From NCBI RefSeq assembly GCF_019669905.1, contig NZ_AP019777.1, positions 4,712,001 to 4,776,000 of the forward strand: a stretch of DNA of 64,000 bases, written 5' to 3'. Below, piece by piece: positions 46,269 to 55,666 of this stretch (position 1 is its first letter; each line of letters begins with the position of its first letter). The notes beneath the pieces are model-generated. The model was not told the origin of the DNA. It searched no databases and saw only the letters and a program-made list of their open reading frames with translations. The DNA comes from Methylomonas koyamae (GTDB taxonomy: Bacteria; Pseudomonadota; Gammaproteobacteria; Methylococcales; Methylomonadaceae). The position numbers were made by a program, and so were the translations under genes.

Positions 46269-47359
46269 TATTCATCGCTCCCCAAACCCAACCAATTGGC
46301 CTTCAAAGCGACCGCGCCTTTGACGGCGATTTGTTCGTTGCCGGCCAACGCGCCGCTGATCAATGAGTCGCTGCCTTGCTTGCCGTTGACGGTCACTTCG
46401 GTCACGGCAAAGCCGTCGGCATTGCGCACGAAAACATAACTGCGGCCTTCGTTTTGCGACAGCGCAGAATTCGGCACGCTAAAGCCGCCTGGAAGGCCTG
46501 GTTGCAGAATTTGCACGTTGACGTTCTGCCCGACCCGCAAACCTTGGGGTTTACCGTCGACCACCGCCCGAGCCAATACTGTCTGGTTATCGGCGTTAAC
46601 GCTTTGCCCCAACAGGCTGATCGTCGCCGAAATATCGCCGGGTTCCAGCCGCACCCGATCGCCCACCTTGACGCTGCTAAGGCGCTCTTGGGGGATACTG
46701 ATTTCCAGCCATAATTCCGCCAAGTCGGCGATGCGGTACATCGGCGCCTGGATATCCAGCCGCGCTCCCAGATTGGCCATCCGCTCCAACACCACACCGT
46801 CGATCGGCGCCCGGATCTGCAAGCTATCGCCGAGTTTACGGCTTTGCGCCAGCGTTTGAATCTCGGCGGCGGACATGCCTGCCAACAACAACAATTGCCT
46901 GGCCTCGTCGGCTTGCGCCGCCTTGGCGCTATGCTGGGTCTGGGTCTCCTGCCAGCGGCGTTCGGCGATGACGCCTTCCTGCAGCAGCTTTTGATCCCGA
47001 CTGCGTTCCAGCCCGGATAAGTGCAGTTCGCTGGTGGCGGTAAGAAAAGCTTGTTGCAAACCCACCAATTCCGGACTGCGCAATTGGGCCAGCACCTGAC
47101 CCTTATGCACCGTATCGCCGACATTGGCCGCCAGCCGCGTCACTAGACCCGGCTGACTACTGCTGACCAAGACTTCACGGTCGGCCGGCGTTACCACTTT
47201 GCCCGGCGCGTAGAATAGCGGCACGGTCGAACTGGGGACCAATGCGGCAGTTTTGATGTCCAGATTCTCGATCTGCTGCTGGCTGATTCGAATTTGCGCG
47301 TCCTGAGCCGAAACAGCGGCAGCCACAACCATTAACACTAGTGTGGCGGGCGTTCTCAC
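46268..47359 (-). CDS. czcB: RND efflux membrane fusion protein (CzcB family)
   Basis: This 363-residue periplasmic adaptor has a signal peptide (LVLMVVAAAVSA), a lipoyl half-motif (LVTRLAANVGDTVHKGQVLA), a long alpha hairpin (FLTATSELHLSGLERSRDQK, then ERRWQETQTQHSAKAAQADEA) and beta-barrel parts. It links CzcA to the outer membrane channel CzcC. It overlaps the czcC stop by 4 bases. No extra N-terminal His-rich metal-binding region is seen. Confidence 0.92.
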   Translation of the reverse strand: MRTPATLVLMVVAAAVSAQDAQIRISQQQIENLDIKTAALVPSSTVPLFYAPGKVVTPADREVLVSSSQPGLVTRLAANVGDTVHKGQVLAQLRSPELVGLQQAFLTATSELHLSGLERSRDQKLLQEGVIAERRWQETQTQHSAKAAQADEARQLLLLAGMSAAEIQTLAQSRKLGDSLQIRAPIDGVVLERMANLGARLDIQAPMYRIADLAELWLEISIPQERLSSVKVGDRVRLEPGDISATISLLGQSVNADNQTVLARAVVDGKPQGLRVGQNVNVQILQPGLPGGFSVPNSALSQNEGRSYVFVRNADGFAVTEVTVNGKQGSDSLISGALAGNEQIAVKGAVALKANWLGLGSDE

Positions 47360-48663
47360 GGCTGCACTCCAAGCGCTTGGTTGTAAAAGGCGATATTGCG
47401 TTGCAGTTTCACTTCCTGCAATTTGGCGTTGCGTACGGCTTCCAGACTGCGCGCCTGGATTTTGATCAGATCCAGCAGGTTGATTTCGCCGGCCGAAAAA
47501 CTGACTTCGGTCATTTTCAAATGGGTCTCGGCGATTTGTTTCAATTCGTTGGCAATCGCCAGTTCGGCCCGGGTTACTTCCAACGCATGTTCCGCCTCGT
47601 GCAGGTTTTTTTCCAACTGGCGGTATAAATGTTCGCGTTGCGCCATGGCATTATTCAGTTCCAAATTGGCTTTGGCGATTTCCGGCGCGTTATAGGCATC
47701 GCCGCCGAACAACATGACCACGCCGACGCCGGCACTCTCGATATTCTGGCCGTCGCGACCGTCGCGGGTACTTTTGGCGCCGATATTCAATTTCGGCTGG
47801 TTGATCGGATCCGTGGTTTTGATCCATTCCACCTCCGCCCGTCTACGTTCGATCACGGCGTTCACGGCTTCCAGTACCGGATGGTTAGTGGTAATGCTTT
47901 GCAGCTCGCTCTGCCGTTCCTGATAATTGGCCGGCACCCGCGCCAGCGTAGTCAGGCTGGAATAGGCCTTACGGCTGTGCATGACTTCGGCTTCGGCCTG
48001 GGTCACCAACGCCCGGTTTTGCAAATATTCGCCCTTGGCCAGCAACAAATCGGCGCGCGGCAAATCGCCGAGCTCGACTCGCCGCTCGACCTTCTTCATC
48101 AACTGCTCCGACACCGACAGCGCATTCTGCGCCTGTTGCAAGCCGATATTGGCGATCTCCATATTCCACAAGGCTTCCCGCACCAACCGCGTCACTTCCA
48201 ATTTAACTGCCGCCGACTGCTTTTGCGCCGACAAACCGGCCCGCTCCGCCACGGCTTGGCCGGCGTCGCGTTGGCCCCAGCTCCAGGTCGTGACTTCCAC
48301 CGTCGCCGACATCTCGCGCGCGCCGCGATTATTCGCCACCCGATCGTCGAAATAATCCAAAGCCAAGGCGGTCGATCCTGCCACCCAGGCATCGCTGCGT
48401 TCGGCCAGCGCATCGGCTTCTTGGGCCAAGGCTTCGCTAACTAGGCGGTCGGGGTATTTTTCCAAAGTCAGTTCGACCAATCCGGACAGGCTCAGCGCCG
48501 GATCGGTTTCGATCGGGTCCAGATGTGCGACGATCAGGTTGTCCGCTACCATAGCGGTCTGCGGCGGCTGCCGGTTTTCGTCCTCGTTGGTTTGCGCCGC
48601 GCAAGGCAAGGCGGCTAACAGCAGCGCAGGTAATCCGTATTGAATATGACGGTATCCGGTCAT
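47356..48663 (-). CDS. czcC: Outer membrane channel of heavy-metal efflux system (CzcC/TolC family)
   Basis: The start is ATG 48663 (MTGYRHIQYG), with GGAGCGAG upstream, giving 435 residues. A signal peptide ends near CAAQ. Two OEP repeats form coiled hairpins (SVSEQLMKKVERRVELGDLP, LAKGEYLQNRALVTQAEAEV; later NLELNNAMAQREHLYRQLEK). It is the first gene of the czcCBA-DUF3240 operon. No regulatory two-component genes are adjacent. Confidence 0.9.
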   Translation of the reverse strand: MTGYRHIQYGLPALLLAALPCAAQTNEDENRQPPQTAMVADNLIVAHLDPIETDPALSLSGLVELTLEKYPDRLVSEALAQEADALAERSDAWVAGSTALALDYFDDRVANNRGAREMSATVEVTTWSWGQRDAGQAVAERAGLSAQKQSAAVKLEVTRLVREALWNMEIANIGLQQAQNALSVSEQLMKKVERRVELGDLPRADLLLAKGEYLQNRALVTQAEAEVMHSRKAYSSLTTLARVPANYQERQSELQSITTNHPVLEAVNAVIERRRAEVEWIKTTDPINQPKLNIGAKSTRDGRDGQNIESAGVGVVMLFGGDAYNAPEIAKANLELNNAMAQREHLYRQLEKNLHEAEHALEVTRAELAIANELKQIAETHLKMTEVSFSAGEINLLDLIKIQARSLEAVRNAKLQEVKLQRNIAFYNQALGVQP

Positions 48664-48765
48664 ATCTCGCTCCAAAAAATTGATCGATGGCATGGCCCGC
48701 GGGCGCTAACGGCCGCGGCTGGGAAGGCGGTAACGGGCGGCGAGGCGCGCACGCCGGCCCCTCTC

Positions 48766-49158
48766 TCAGTAAATCGGAGGGGCGCGGGAGGCGTTATCGG
48801 CGGGAATGGGTGCCGTAGGCGGCGGCGATGTCCGGGAAGGGAGGTACGCGCTGCCGACGGCGGACTGGAGTCGCGGCGCGGCGCTGGCCGGCAACAAGAA
48901 GGGAGCCGGATTGAACCGCTCGCGATCCAATGAGAGTTTGATCGCGGAGCCGACATTGACGACCGCCGCTTGATGTTGCATATCGTGCCGGAGGCTTTGC
49001 AATTGAGAATGGTCGGGATCGTTCTGCAAGCCTTCCAATCCGTGCAGATGGATGCCGCAGCCGCCGGTATCGCCGCCGACGTGGGCATGCACCAACGGCG
49101 CCGCAGCTTGCAGCAGCACCAGCAGCACAACCAGAAATTGACGCAGATATGCAACCAT
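48766..49158 (-). CDS. Small exported His-containing protein upstream of czcCBA
   Basis: This 130-residue protein has a signal peptide (FLVVLLVLLQAAAPLVHA). The mature start is HVGGDTGGCGIHLHGLEGLQ, and a later part has HDMQHQAA, so His and one Cys could bind metal. The C-terminal third is Pro/Ala-rich and looks disordered. Small exported proteins at this position of czc operons (CzcI-like) are known; whether this belongs to that family needs a search. It is 103 bases upstream of czcC, same strand. Confidence 0.65.
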   Translation of the reverse strand: MVAYLRQFLVVLLVLLQAAAPLVHAHVGGDTGGCGIHLHGLEGLQNDPDHSQLQSLRHDMQHQAAVVNVGSAIKLSLDRERFNPAPFLLPASAAPRLQSAVGSAYLPSRTSPPPTAPIPADNASRAPPIY

Positions 49159-49298
49159 TTACGTTTTAGGAATGTCTGTGAACTCGCGTATCCGGCCAAA
49201 CCCGCGGTTGTACCGGGCGGTACGAAACGCTATTCTACTTGAAAACCGCGATTCTACCCTGAATATTAGGAATCATTACTCGACTTAGGCGAAAAGCT

Positions 49299-50252
49299 AT
49301 GAACAGAAAAATCGGCATTTTGGCAACATTATTCATTGCGCTGGCCTTGACGCTAGGCGGCATGCAGGAAGCCCAAGCCAAACGCATGGGCGGAGGTAAA
49401 TCCTTCGGTAGCCGGCCCAGTTACAGCGCCCCCTACCAACGCTCGACTACACCTAACGACCTCGGCAACCAAGCCACGCGCTCCGCCAGCCAGCAGCAGG
49501 CCGCCGCGCAAAACCAGGCTGCGCGCCAGAATTGGGCCGGCCGCGGCGGCCTGATGGGCATGCTGGGCGGCTTGGCCTTGGGCGGTTTGTTAGGCTCGCT
49601 GTTTTTCGGCGGCGCTTTCGAAGGCCTCAATCTGATGGATATGCTGCTATTCGCCGGTATCGCTTATCTGGTATACCGCTTGTTTGCGGCCAAAGCCGGC
49701 CAGCAGCCGGCAGCCAACGGCGTTTTCGGCCAAGCTGGCGGCCAGCCCGGGCCGCAGTATTATCGCGACAACCAAGGCGGTAATAACAATCCGACCGGTT
49801 TCGACACCGACGTATTGTTCGGCAAGAACAAAGCGGGCGCCGGCAACAGCTTCCAATCGGCGGCGGCGGCCACGGCTGTCCCGGCCGGTTTCGATCGGGC
49901 CGCGTTCCTGAACGGCGCCGAAAAAGCCTACCGCTACCTGCAAGCCGCCTGGGACAACCGCGATCTGGCCGAGATTCGCGGCCTGGCCACCGATAAAGTC
50001 TTCGCCGAAATCCAACAGCAATTGCAAGCATCCGACGAAACCAACCGTACTGAAATATTATCGTTGAAATCCGAATTGCTCGAAGTGAGCGAAGCCGGTG
50101 CCGAGCTGGAAGCAGCCGTGCTGTTCGAGAGCCTGGTCCGCGAAAACGGCGCCCAAGCCGAGATCGTGCGCGAGGTTTGGCATTTTGTTAAACCCAAACA
50201 CAGCAGCCAAACCCGCTGGTTCCTGGACGGCATCCAACAGATCGAGGAGTAA
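49299..50252 (+). CDS. Tim44-like domain membrane protein
   Basis: This 317-residue protein has a signal peptide or first helix (ILATLFIALALTLGG), then a Ser/Gln/Ala-rich low-complexity region. A Gly-rich membrane segment follows (GLMGMLGGLALGGLLGSLFF) and another helix (LMDMLLFAGIAYLVYRLFAA). The C-terminal Tim44-like domain starts near residue 195 (FLNGAEKAYRYLQAAWDNRD). Bacterial members are of unknown role. A methyltransferase gene starts 2 bases after its stop. Confidence 0.88.
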   Translation: MNRKIGILATLFIALALTLGGMQEAQAKRMGGGKSFGSRPSYSAPYQRSTTPNDLGNQATRSASQQQAAAQNQAARQNWAGRGGLMGMLGGLALGGLLGSLFFGGAFEGLNLMDMLLFAGIAYLVYRLFAAKAGQQPAANGVFGQAGGQPGPQYYRDNQGGNNNPTGFDTDVLFGKNKAGAGNSFQSAAAATAVPAGFDRAAFLNGAEKAYRYLQAAWDNRDLAEIRGLATDKVFAEIQQQLQASDETNRTEILSLKSELLEVSEAGAELEAAVLFESLVRENGAQAEIVREVWHFVKPKHSSQTRWFLDGIQQIEE

Positions 50253-50254
50253 CC

Positions 50255-50875
50255 ATGGCCGCCGCGGACAGCGAGCAGATCAGGCGGCGCTACGACCGGC
50301 TAGCGCCGTGGTTCGACAGCCTGGAAGGGATTCTGGAAGGCCTGCTGTTTCGCCGGCTACGCAAAAAACTGTGGTCCCAGGCCAGCGGCGGCCACATCTT
50401 GGAAGTGGGCGTCGGCACCGGTAAAAACTTTGCGTTTTATCCGGACGGCGCCCGAATTACCGGCATCGATTTCAGCCCGAAGATGTTGGAACAAGCACAA
50501 CGCAAACGCCAACGCAAACAAATTGCCGTCGATCTGGCGCAGATGGACGTGCAGGCGCTGGATTACGCGGACAACAGCTTCGATACCGTGATCGCCAGCT
50601 TTGTGTTCTGTTCGGTGCCGAAACCGCGCCGGGGTTTGAAAGAACTTTACCGGGTCTGCAAACCCGGCGGCCAGGTCCTGTTGCTGGAACACGTACTCAG
50701 TTCCAACCGGTTCATGGCTTTTATGATGAATCTGCTGAATCCGCTGGTCGTCAAAACCCTGGGCGCCAATATCAACCGGGAAACGCTGAAAAACGTACAA
50801 GCCTGCCCGTTTCGAAACGTCTACACCGATCCGGCCAGTAGCGACATGATCAAACTGATCCGGGCCATCAAATAG
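50255..50875 (+). CDS. Class I SAM-dependent methyltransferase (possible phospholipid N-methyltransferase)
   Basis: This 206-residue protein shows the SAM-binding motif HILEVGVGTGKNFAFYP, ITGIDFSPKMLEQA, and DTVIASFVFCSVPKPRRGLK before VLLLEHVLSS. A C-terminal part resembles the methyltransferase family 11 enzymes related to phosphatidylethanolamine N-methyltransferase and UbiE. The exact acceptor cannot be decided. It is co-transcribed with the Tim44-like gene. Confidence 0.82.
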   Translation: MAAADSEQIRRRYDRLAPWFDSLEGILEGLLFRRLRKKLWSQASGGHILEVGVGTGKNFAFYPDGARITGIDFSPKMLEQAQRKRQRKQIAVDLAQMDVQALDYADNSFDTVIASFVFCSVPKPRRGLKELYRVCKPGGQVLLLEHVLSSNRFMAFMMNLLNPLVVKTLGANINRETLKNVQACPFRNVYTDPASSDMIKLIRAIK

Positions 50876-51472
50876 TCTGCCGGATCAGGGCGGTTTCTAA
50901 GCCAGCGCTCACATCACGTTGGCTAGCCCCGCGCAGGTCCCGGGTGTTTCGATAAGACTAAGGTTTTCCTGCCTGACCCTGCGCGACGCGGCTGCATCCA
51001 ATTGATCGACCCTGCCGCGAACCGGGACCGACCCGCGTAGTCCGCCATTCTTCAGCACCGTCAATCGCCGCAGCGGAATTCGATGTCAGCCAAACCTTCA
51101 GCGCCGACGCGCCGCTGGCGGAACATGCGCCAGCACCCGCATACCGGACCGCAGTTCCAAACCGGCACCGGCCGCCCGCCCCCCCTCCCAGAACCCGTTG
51201 GCGAGATAGTCGAAATGGTCCGCGCCGCATGCGGCAAAGCTGTTCACATCGCCGTTACGCCGTCCCCGTTACCTATAGCCGACGCCCCACGGTGCGGCAG
51301 TGCCCGGCTCGACAGCGGCGCAGTTAGTTCTATTAGGCAATAGGTTGCGGCTTACCCGCATGTTAATGTGGACGGTTTTGTATGCGGTCTGGCTGCAACC
51401 GGCCGGCTATCGGTTGCGCTTTAACCTCCGCCGTCTAAAATGCTTTTGAGCTTTTCATCACATTTACAGGCT
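50876..51472. other. 597-base gap, possibly holding a decayed gene
   Basis: The minus strand has protein-like strings in different frames, such as NSFAACGADHFDYLANGFWE and, further on, AEGLADIEFRCGD, around 51070-51260, with stops between them. They could be a broken outer membrane protein gene, but I cannot assign a family. No riboswitch pattern is convincing. The TonB receptor promoter probably lies near its end. Confidence 0.35.
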
Positions 51473-53464
51473 ATGCCGCGTCCCGCTAACACATTCGAAT
51501 ACATACGCTCGATACTGCTGTTATGCTCCGCCATGGCCGCACCGCTGCCGGGACAGGCCGACGCCGAATCGCTGGAACGGCTGAAAGCTTTATCCCTACA
51601 GGAACTCACGGCCACCACCGTATCGCTCGCGGTGAAAAACCAGCAAAATTTACAAGAAGCCGCGGCGGCGGCCTACGTGATCAGCAACGAGGAAATCCGG
51701 CGTTCCGGCATGCAATCGATACCGGAATTGCTGCGCAAGGTGCCGGGTCTGGAAGTGGCAAGGGTAGATGCCAACCAGTGGGCCATCAGTAGCCGCGGTT
51801 TCAACGGCGCATTCGCCAACAAGCTATTGGTCATGGTCGACGGCCGCACAGTTTACGATCCGTTCAATTCCGGCGTGTATTGGAACGAGCAGGACTATCC
51901 GTTGGAAGACGTCGACCGCATCGAAGTCATCCGCGGCCCCGGCGCGACGATGTGGGGCTCGAATGCGGTGAACGGCGTGATCAATATCGTCACCCGCACC
52001 GCGCAGGAATCGCGTGGCGCACTGGCGTCGGCAGGCAGCTCGCAGGAAGAGCCCGGGTTCGGCACGTTGCGTTACGGCGGCCAAATCAATCCGAATCTGC
52101 ATTACCGGGTTTACGGCAAATACAACCACCGCGACGACTTTCACTTCAGCGACGGCAGCAAGGCCGCGGACAACCTGGATTTGGGCCGCGCCGGTTTCAG
52201 GAGCGACTGGACCCCGGACGCGCGCGAAACCCTGACGCTGCAAGGCGACTATTTCAACGGCACCATGCAACAAACCTTGACCGGGGCCGACGCCGCAATG
52301 CCGTTAATGTCTGACCGCACCCAGAAGCAGGGCGGCAATTTGCTGTTGCGCTGGCAACGAACATTGGCGGACGGCAGCCGTTTGCAGATTCGCAGTTATT
52401 TCGACCACGCCAGCCGGCAGCAAATACGGCTGGACCATCGCCGCAACACCTTCGACTTCGACGTGCAACATAGCTTTCGCTGGGGCAACCATTACCCGAC
52501 CTGGGGCGGAGGCTACCGCTTCAACAGCGATCAGCTAACGCAGAAGTTGGCATTGCTCAGTTTCGAGCCGGACCGGCGCGACTTGCACCTGTTCAATATG
52601 TTCGCCCAAGACGAATGGCGGCTGTTCGGCGACGATGTCCGGCTGATTTACGGCGGCAAACTGGAACATAACGATTTCACCGGCTTCGAACTGCAACCGA
52701 CCGCGCGCTTGTTATGGAACCTCGATCCGCAACACAGCCTGTGGGCCGCCGTTTCCCGTGCGGTGCGGGTGCCGTCCCGGGTCGAACACGACCTGAATTT
52801 GCTCTATAACTTCACCCCCGGCGTGACGGCCAATATTCGCGGCGGCGACAGTTTCAAGTCCGAGACGGCGCTCAGTTACGAACTGGGTTACCGCTTTTTC
52901 CCGAACCGCGCTTTCAATCTGGATACCGCGCTGTTTTACAGCGATTACGCCCGCTTGAGCACGACCGAACCGCAACCGGCGATTGCCGGCGGCGGCGGCC
53001 TGCTGGTGCCTTTTCAAATCGCCAACATGGCCCAAGGCGAAACCTATGGCTGGGAGACTTCGCTGAATTGGCGGGCCTCGGAATTCTGGCGCCTGCAAGG
53101 CAGCTATAGCTTGTTCGGCATGGCCATCCACAAAGATCCGCAAAGTTTGGACAGTGCCGCGGAAATCGCCGAAGGCAACAGCCCCCGCCACCGTTTCAAT
53201 CTGAGCTCCTACCTCAATCTGCCTTACCGCTTGGAATTCGACAGCCATTGGTATTACACGGATCGGCTGGCCAACGGCGTGCCTGCTTACCATCGGCTGG
53301 ATTTAAGGCTGGGCTGGCAAGCCAATCTGCACTTGGAATTGGCCGCCGGCGTGCAGAATCTGCTGGACAATCGCCATCTGGAGTTCATTCCGCCGCAGGA
53401 TAACCCGGTGTTGAGCAGCGAATTCGAACGCAATTACTACCTCAAAGCCACGTTGCGGTTCTGA
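51473..53464 (+). CDS. TonB-dependent receptor (vitamin B12/colicin I receptor-like)
   Basis: I choose ATG 51473 (MPRPANTFEY, with CAGG upstream) over ATG 51440; this gives 663 residues with a signal peptide. The plug domain is marked by AAYVISNEEIRRSGMQSIPE, LLRKVPGLEVARVDANQWAI, SRGFNGAFANKLLVMVDGR and IEVIRGPGATMWGSNAVNG. The barrel ends in Phe (YYLKATLRF). There is no STN domain. The next two genes encode a YfiR-family protein and a sensor kinase, so the receptor may take part in sensing as well as uptake. The ligand is unknown. Confidence 0.9.
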   Translation: MPRPANTFEYIRSILLLCSAMAAPLPGQADAESLERLKALSLQELTATTVSLAVKNQQNLQEAAAAAYVISNEEIRRSGMQSIPELLRKVPGLEVARVDANQWAISSRGFNGAFANKLLVMVDGRTVYDPFNSGVYWNEQDYPLEDVDRIEVIRGPGATMWGSNAVNGVINIVTRTAQESRGALASAGSSQEEPGFGTLRYGGQINPNLHYRVYGKYNHRDDFHFSDGSKAADNLDLGRAGFRSDWTPDARETLTLQGDYFNGTMQQTLTGADAAMPLMSDRTQKQGGNLLLRWQRTLADGSRLQIRSYFDHASRQQIRLDHRRNTFDFDVQHSFRWGNHYPTWGGGYRFNSDQLTQKLALLSFEPDRRDLHLFNMFAQDEWRLFGDDVRLIYGGKLEHNDFTGFELQPTARLLWNLDPQHSLWAAVSRAVRVPSRVEHDLNLLYNFTPGVTANIRGGDSFKSETALSYELGYRFFPNRAFNLDTALFYSDYARLSTTEPQPAIAGGGGLLVPFQIANMAQGETYGWETSLNWRASEFWRLQGSYSLFGMAIHKDPQSLDSAAEIAEGNSPRHRFNLSSYLNLPYRLEFDSHWYYTDRLANGVPAYHRLDLRLGWQANLHLELAAGVQNLLDNRHLEFIPPQDNPVLSSEFERNYYLKATLRF

Positions 53465-54040
53465 ATGCGAGTGCTACCGATCGATCGGACATTGCCGACC
53501 CGCAGCTTGACCGCCCTCATCGGGCGCCGGCTGGCGCCATGGCTACTGAGCGTAATCGTGTCGGCGTTTTCCGCACCGGGTTCGGCACAACAATTCAACG
53601 AAACCGAACTAAAAGCGGCATACCTCTACAATTTTGCGTATTTCATCACTTGGCCCGAGCCGACGAGCCGCGACTTTTTGTTTTGCAGCTATGCCAATAG
53701 TCCGGTGACCGGCGTCCTGGCCCGCTTAATCGACGGCGAAAAGGTGCATGACCGGCCGATCCGCTTGTTGGTCGATCCGGTGCCGGAACAATTGCACGAA
53801 TGCCACATCGTCTTCGTTCCGGGCCAACAGGAGCGAGTTCTGACGACGATATTGGAATACATCCGCGCGTTTCCGATATTAACCGTCAGCGATATTCCCG
53901 ATTTCGAGCATCGGGGCGGTATGGTACGCCTGACGACCGAAGATCGGCGGATTCAGCCGGTGATCCATCTGCAAAATGTGACCCGCGCCAAGCTTGCGGT
54001 TAGTTCCAAACTTTTGCGCAGCTCGCGCATCGCCGAATAA
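53465..54040 (+). CDS. YfiR family (DUF4154) periplasmic protein
   Basis: The ATG directly follows the receptor stop. The 191-residue protein has a signal peptide or anchor (LAPWLLSVIVSAFSAPGSA) and the YfiR pattern: NETELKAAYLYNFAYFITWP, FCSYANSPVTGVLARLIDGE, HECHIVFVPGQ, and SDIPDFEHRGGMVRL. YfiR in Pseudomonas is a periplasmic repressor of the cyclase YfiN. Here the third gene is a histidine kinase, so the partner is likely that kinase. Cys residues at the two expected positions (FCS and ECH) may form a redox-sensitive bridge. Confidence 0.9.
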   Translation: MRVLPIDRTLPTRSLTALIGRRLAPWLLSVIVSAFSAPGSAQQFNETELKAAYLYNFAYFITWPEPTSRDFLFCSYANSPVTGVLARLIDGEKVHDRPIRLLVDPVPEQLHECHIVFVPGQQERVLTTILEYIRAFPILTVSDIPDFEHRGGMVRLTTEDRRIQPVIHLQNVTRAKLAVSSKLLRSSRIAE

Positions 54041-54042
54041 AC

Positions 54043-55575
54043 ATGGCAATCGGCAGCTTCCCCAATTTCGGATCGATTCGCCGCAAGATCTTCGCCATCG
54101 CCGCATTCACCGCATTGTTGACTGCGCTGATTACGTTGCTGTTCTTTTTGAGCACCGATTACCATCACCAAAAGCTTAAGTTGCTGGAACAAAGCCGGGT
54201 GTTATCGAAAATGCTGGCCAGCAACGTCTCCGCTGCCATCGTTTACCGCGATCCGAATACCGCCGAGGAAATATTGGCAGCCTTGAAAGAAAAAGCCGAC
54301 GTACTGGACGCCTATATCTTTACCGAAGAGCAACAATTGTTCGCGGCCTACCACAGCAAAAGCGCCGCCGATAACGGAGAACCCTGGCCGGATGCGAAAT
54401 TGCAGGACGGCTTCCGCCGCCTGTTCGGCGGCTACTTGCAGCAGGGCAATGACCACGTGTTCAGCACCGATGCGCTGGATTTGGCCGTGCCGATTCAGGT
54501 CGACCAACGCCGGATCGGCTTCGTCGCGCTGCACTTGTCGCTTGCCGAATTGAAGCAAAGTTTCCGCTACACCGTATTGGAGGCGCTGGGCGCGATGTTG
54601 CTGGCCATCTCGATAGCGGTATTGCAAGCCCGCTGGCTGGGCGCCAAGATCAGCCGGCCTTTACTGCAGTTGACCGCGAACATCGAACAAATCAGCCGCG
54701 ACAACAATTTCGACGTTCGTTTACAAGTGGACAGCCAGGACGAAACCGGCGTCCTGATCAATACCTTCAATTCGATGCTGGATAAGTTGGAGCAACACGA
54801 GCACAACAAAAACGCGTTGATCGTCAACCTGTCGCATGCAAAATGGGAAGCGGAACGCGCCAGCCGCGCCAAAACCGAGTTTCTGTCGCGGATGAGCCAC
54901 GAATTCCGCACCCCGTTGAACGCGGTGATCGGATTCAGCCAATTGCTGGCGGCGGATACCGAACACCCGTTGAACGCCGAGCAACAAGAATCGGCCCGAC
55001 ATATTCTCGATGCCGGGTTACACCTGTTGGATCTGATCAGCGAGCTGTTGGATTTGTCGGCGGTGGAAAGCGGCAAGTTGACGCTCAATATCGCCAGCGT
55101 GGATTGCCGGCCGGTAATTTCCGAGTCTTTGGAATTGATCCGCCGCCAAGCCGAACAGCGCGGGATTCGCATCTCCGGCGATGTGCCGCAATGCGAGGTG
55201 TGGGTCGCGGCCGACCGGATGCGTTTGAAGCAATGCCTGTTGAACCTGCTCTCGAACGCGGTGAAATACAATCGGCCGCACGGCGACATCGCCTTGGGCG
55301 TGGAAGTTAAAGAACAGTCGGTACGGATTTGGGTGGAGGACAGCGGGGCCGGCATTGCCCCCGAACAATTCGATCTGCTGTTTCAACCGTTCAGCCGTTT
55401 CCACCACGACCAGGATTTAATCGAAGGTACCGGCATCGGCCTGCTATTGACCAAGCATATGGCCGAATCGATGGGCGGCGCTCTGGACGTGAAGAGCGAG
55501 CTAGGCCTAGGCAGCAAATTCACGCTGGTCTTGAACCGCGTGATAAAGCCGGCCGCCTCCGAGCCGACGCCTTAG
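54043..55575 (+). CDS. Sensor histidine kinase with CHASE8-like periplasmic domain
   Basis: The 510 residues run as: helix about 17-38, CHASE8-like periplasmic part about 39-175 (LLEQSRVLSKMLASNVSAAI, YRDPNTAEEILAALKEKADV), helix about 178-198, HAMP about 200-252, HisKA with MSHEFRTPLNAVIGFSQLL (phospho-acceptor His286), and HATPase (LLNLLSNAVKYN, VEDSGAGIAPEQ, GTGIGLLLTKHMAE). There is no receiver domain and no response regulator gene beside it. It starts 2 bases after the yfiR-like gene and probably forms a signalling unit with it and the TonB receptor. Confidence 0.9.
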   Translation: MAIGSFPNFGSIRRKIFAIAAFTALLTALITLLFFLSTDYHHQKLKLLEQSRVLSKMLASNVSAAIVYRDPNTAEEILAALKEKADVLDAYIFTEEQQLFAAYHSKSAADNGEPWPDAKLQDGFRRLFGGYLQQGNDHVFSTDALDLAVPIQVDQRRIGFVALHLSLAELKQSFRYTVLEALGAMLLAISIAVLQARWLGAKISRPLLQLTANIEQISRDNNFDVRLQVDSQDETGVLINTFNSMLDKLEQHEHNKNALIVNLSHAKWEAERASRAKTEFLSRMSHEFRTPLNAVIGFSQLLAADTEHPLNAEQQESARHILDAGLHLLDLISELLDLSAVESGKLTLNIASVDCRPVISESLELIRRQAEQRGIRISGDVPQCEVWVAADRMRLKQCLLNLLSNAVKYNRPHGDIALGVEVKEQSVRIWVEDSGAGIAPEQFDLLFQPFSRFHHDQDLIEGTGIGLLLTKHMAESMGGALDVKSELGLGSKFTLVLNRVIKPAASEPTP

Positions 55576-55666
55576 CGCAATCTCGCCCCGCCAAAAGCCG
55601 GAACCGGAAAACATTAGCCGTCTGGGCGCCGCTATTTTTCGGGACAGCGCTTCCAGCCGGCGAAAA

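Noticed and set aside
51290..51440. Possible cobalamin riboswitch before the TonB receptor
   Set aside because: A GGCAGTGCC string hinted at one, but the B12-box and the surrounding conserved blocks are absent.
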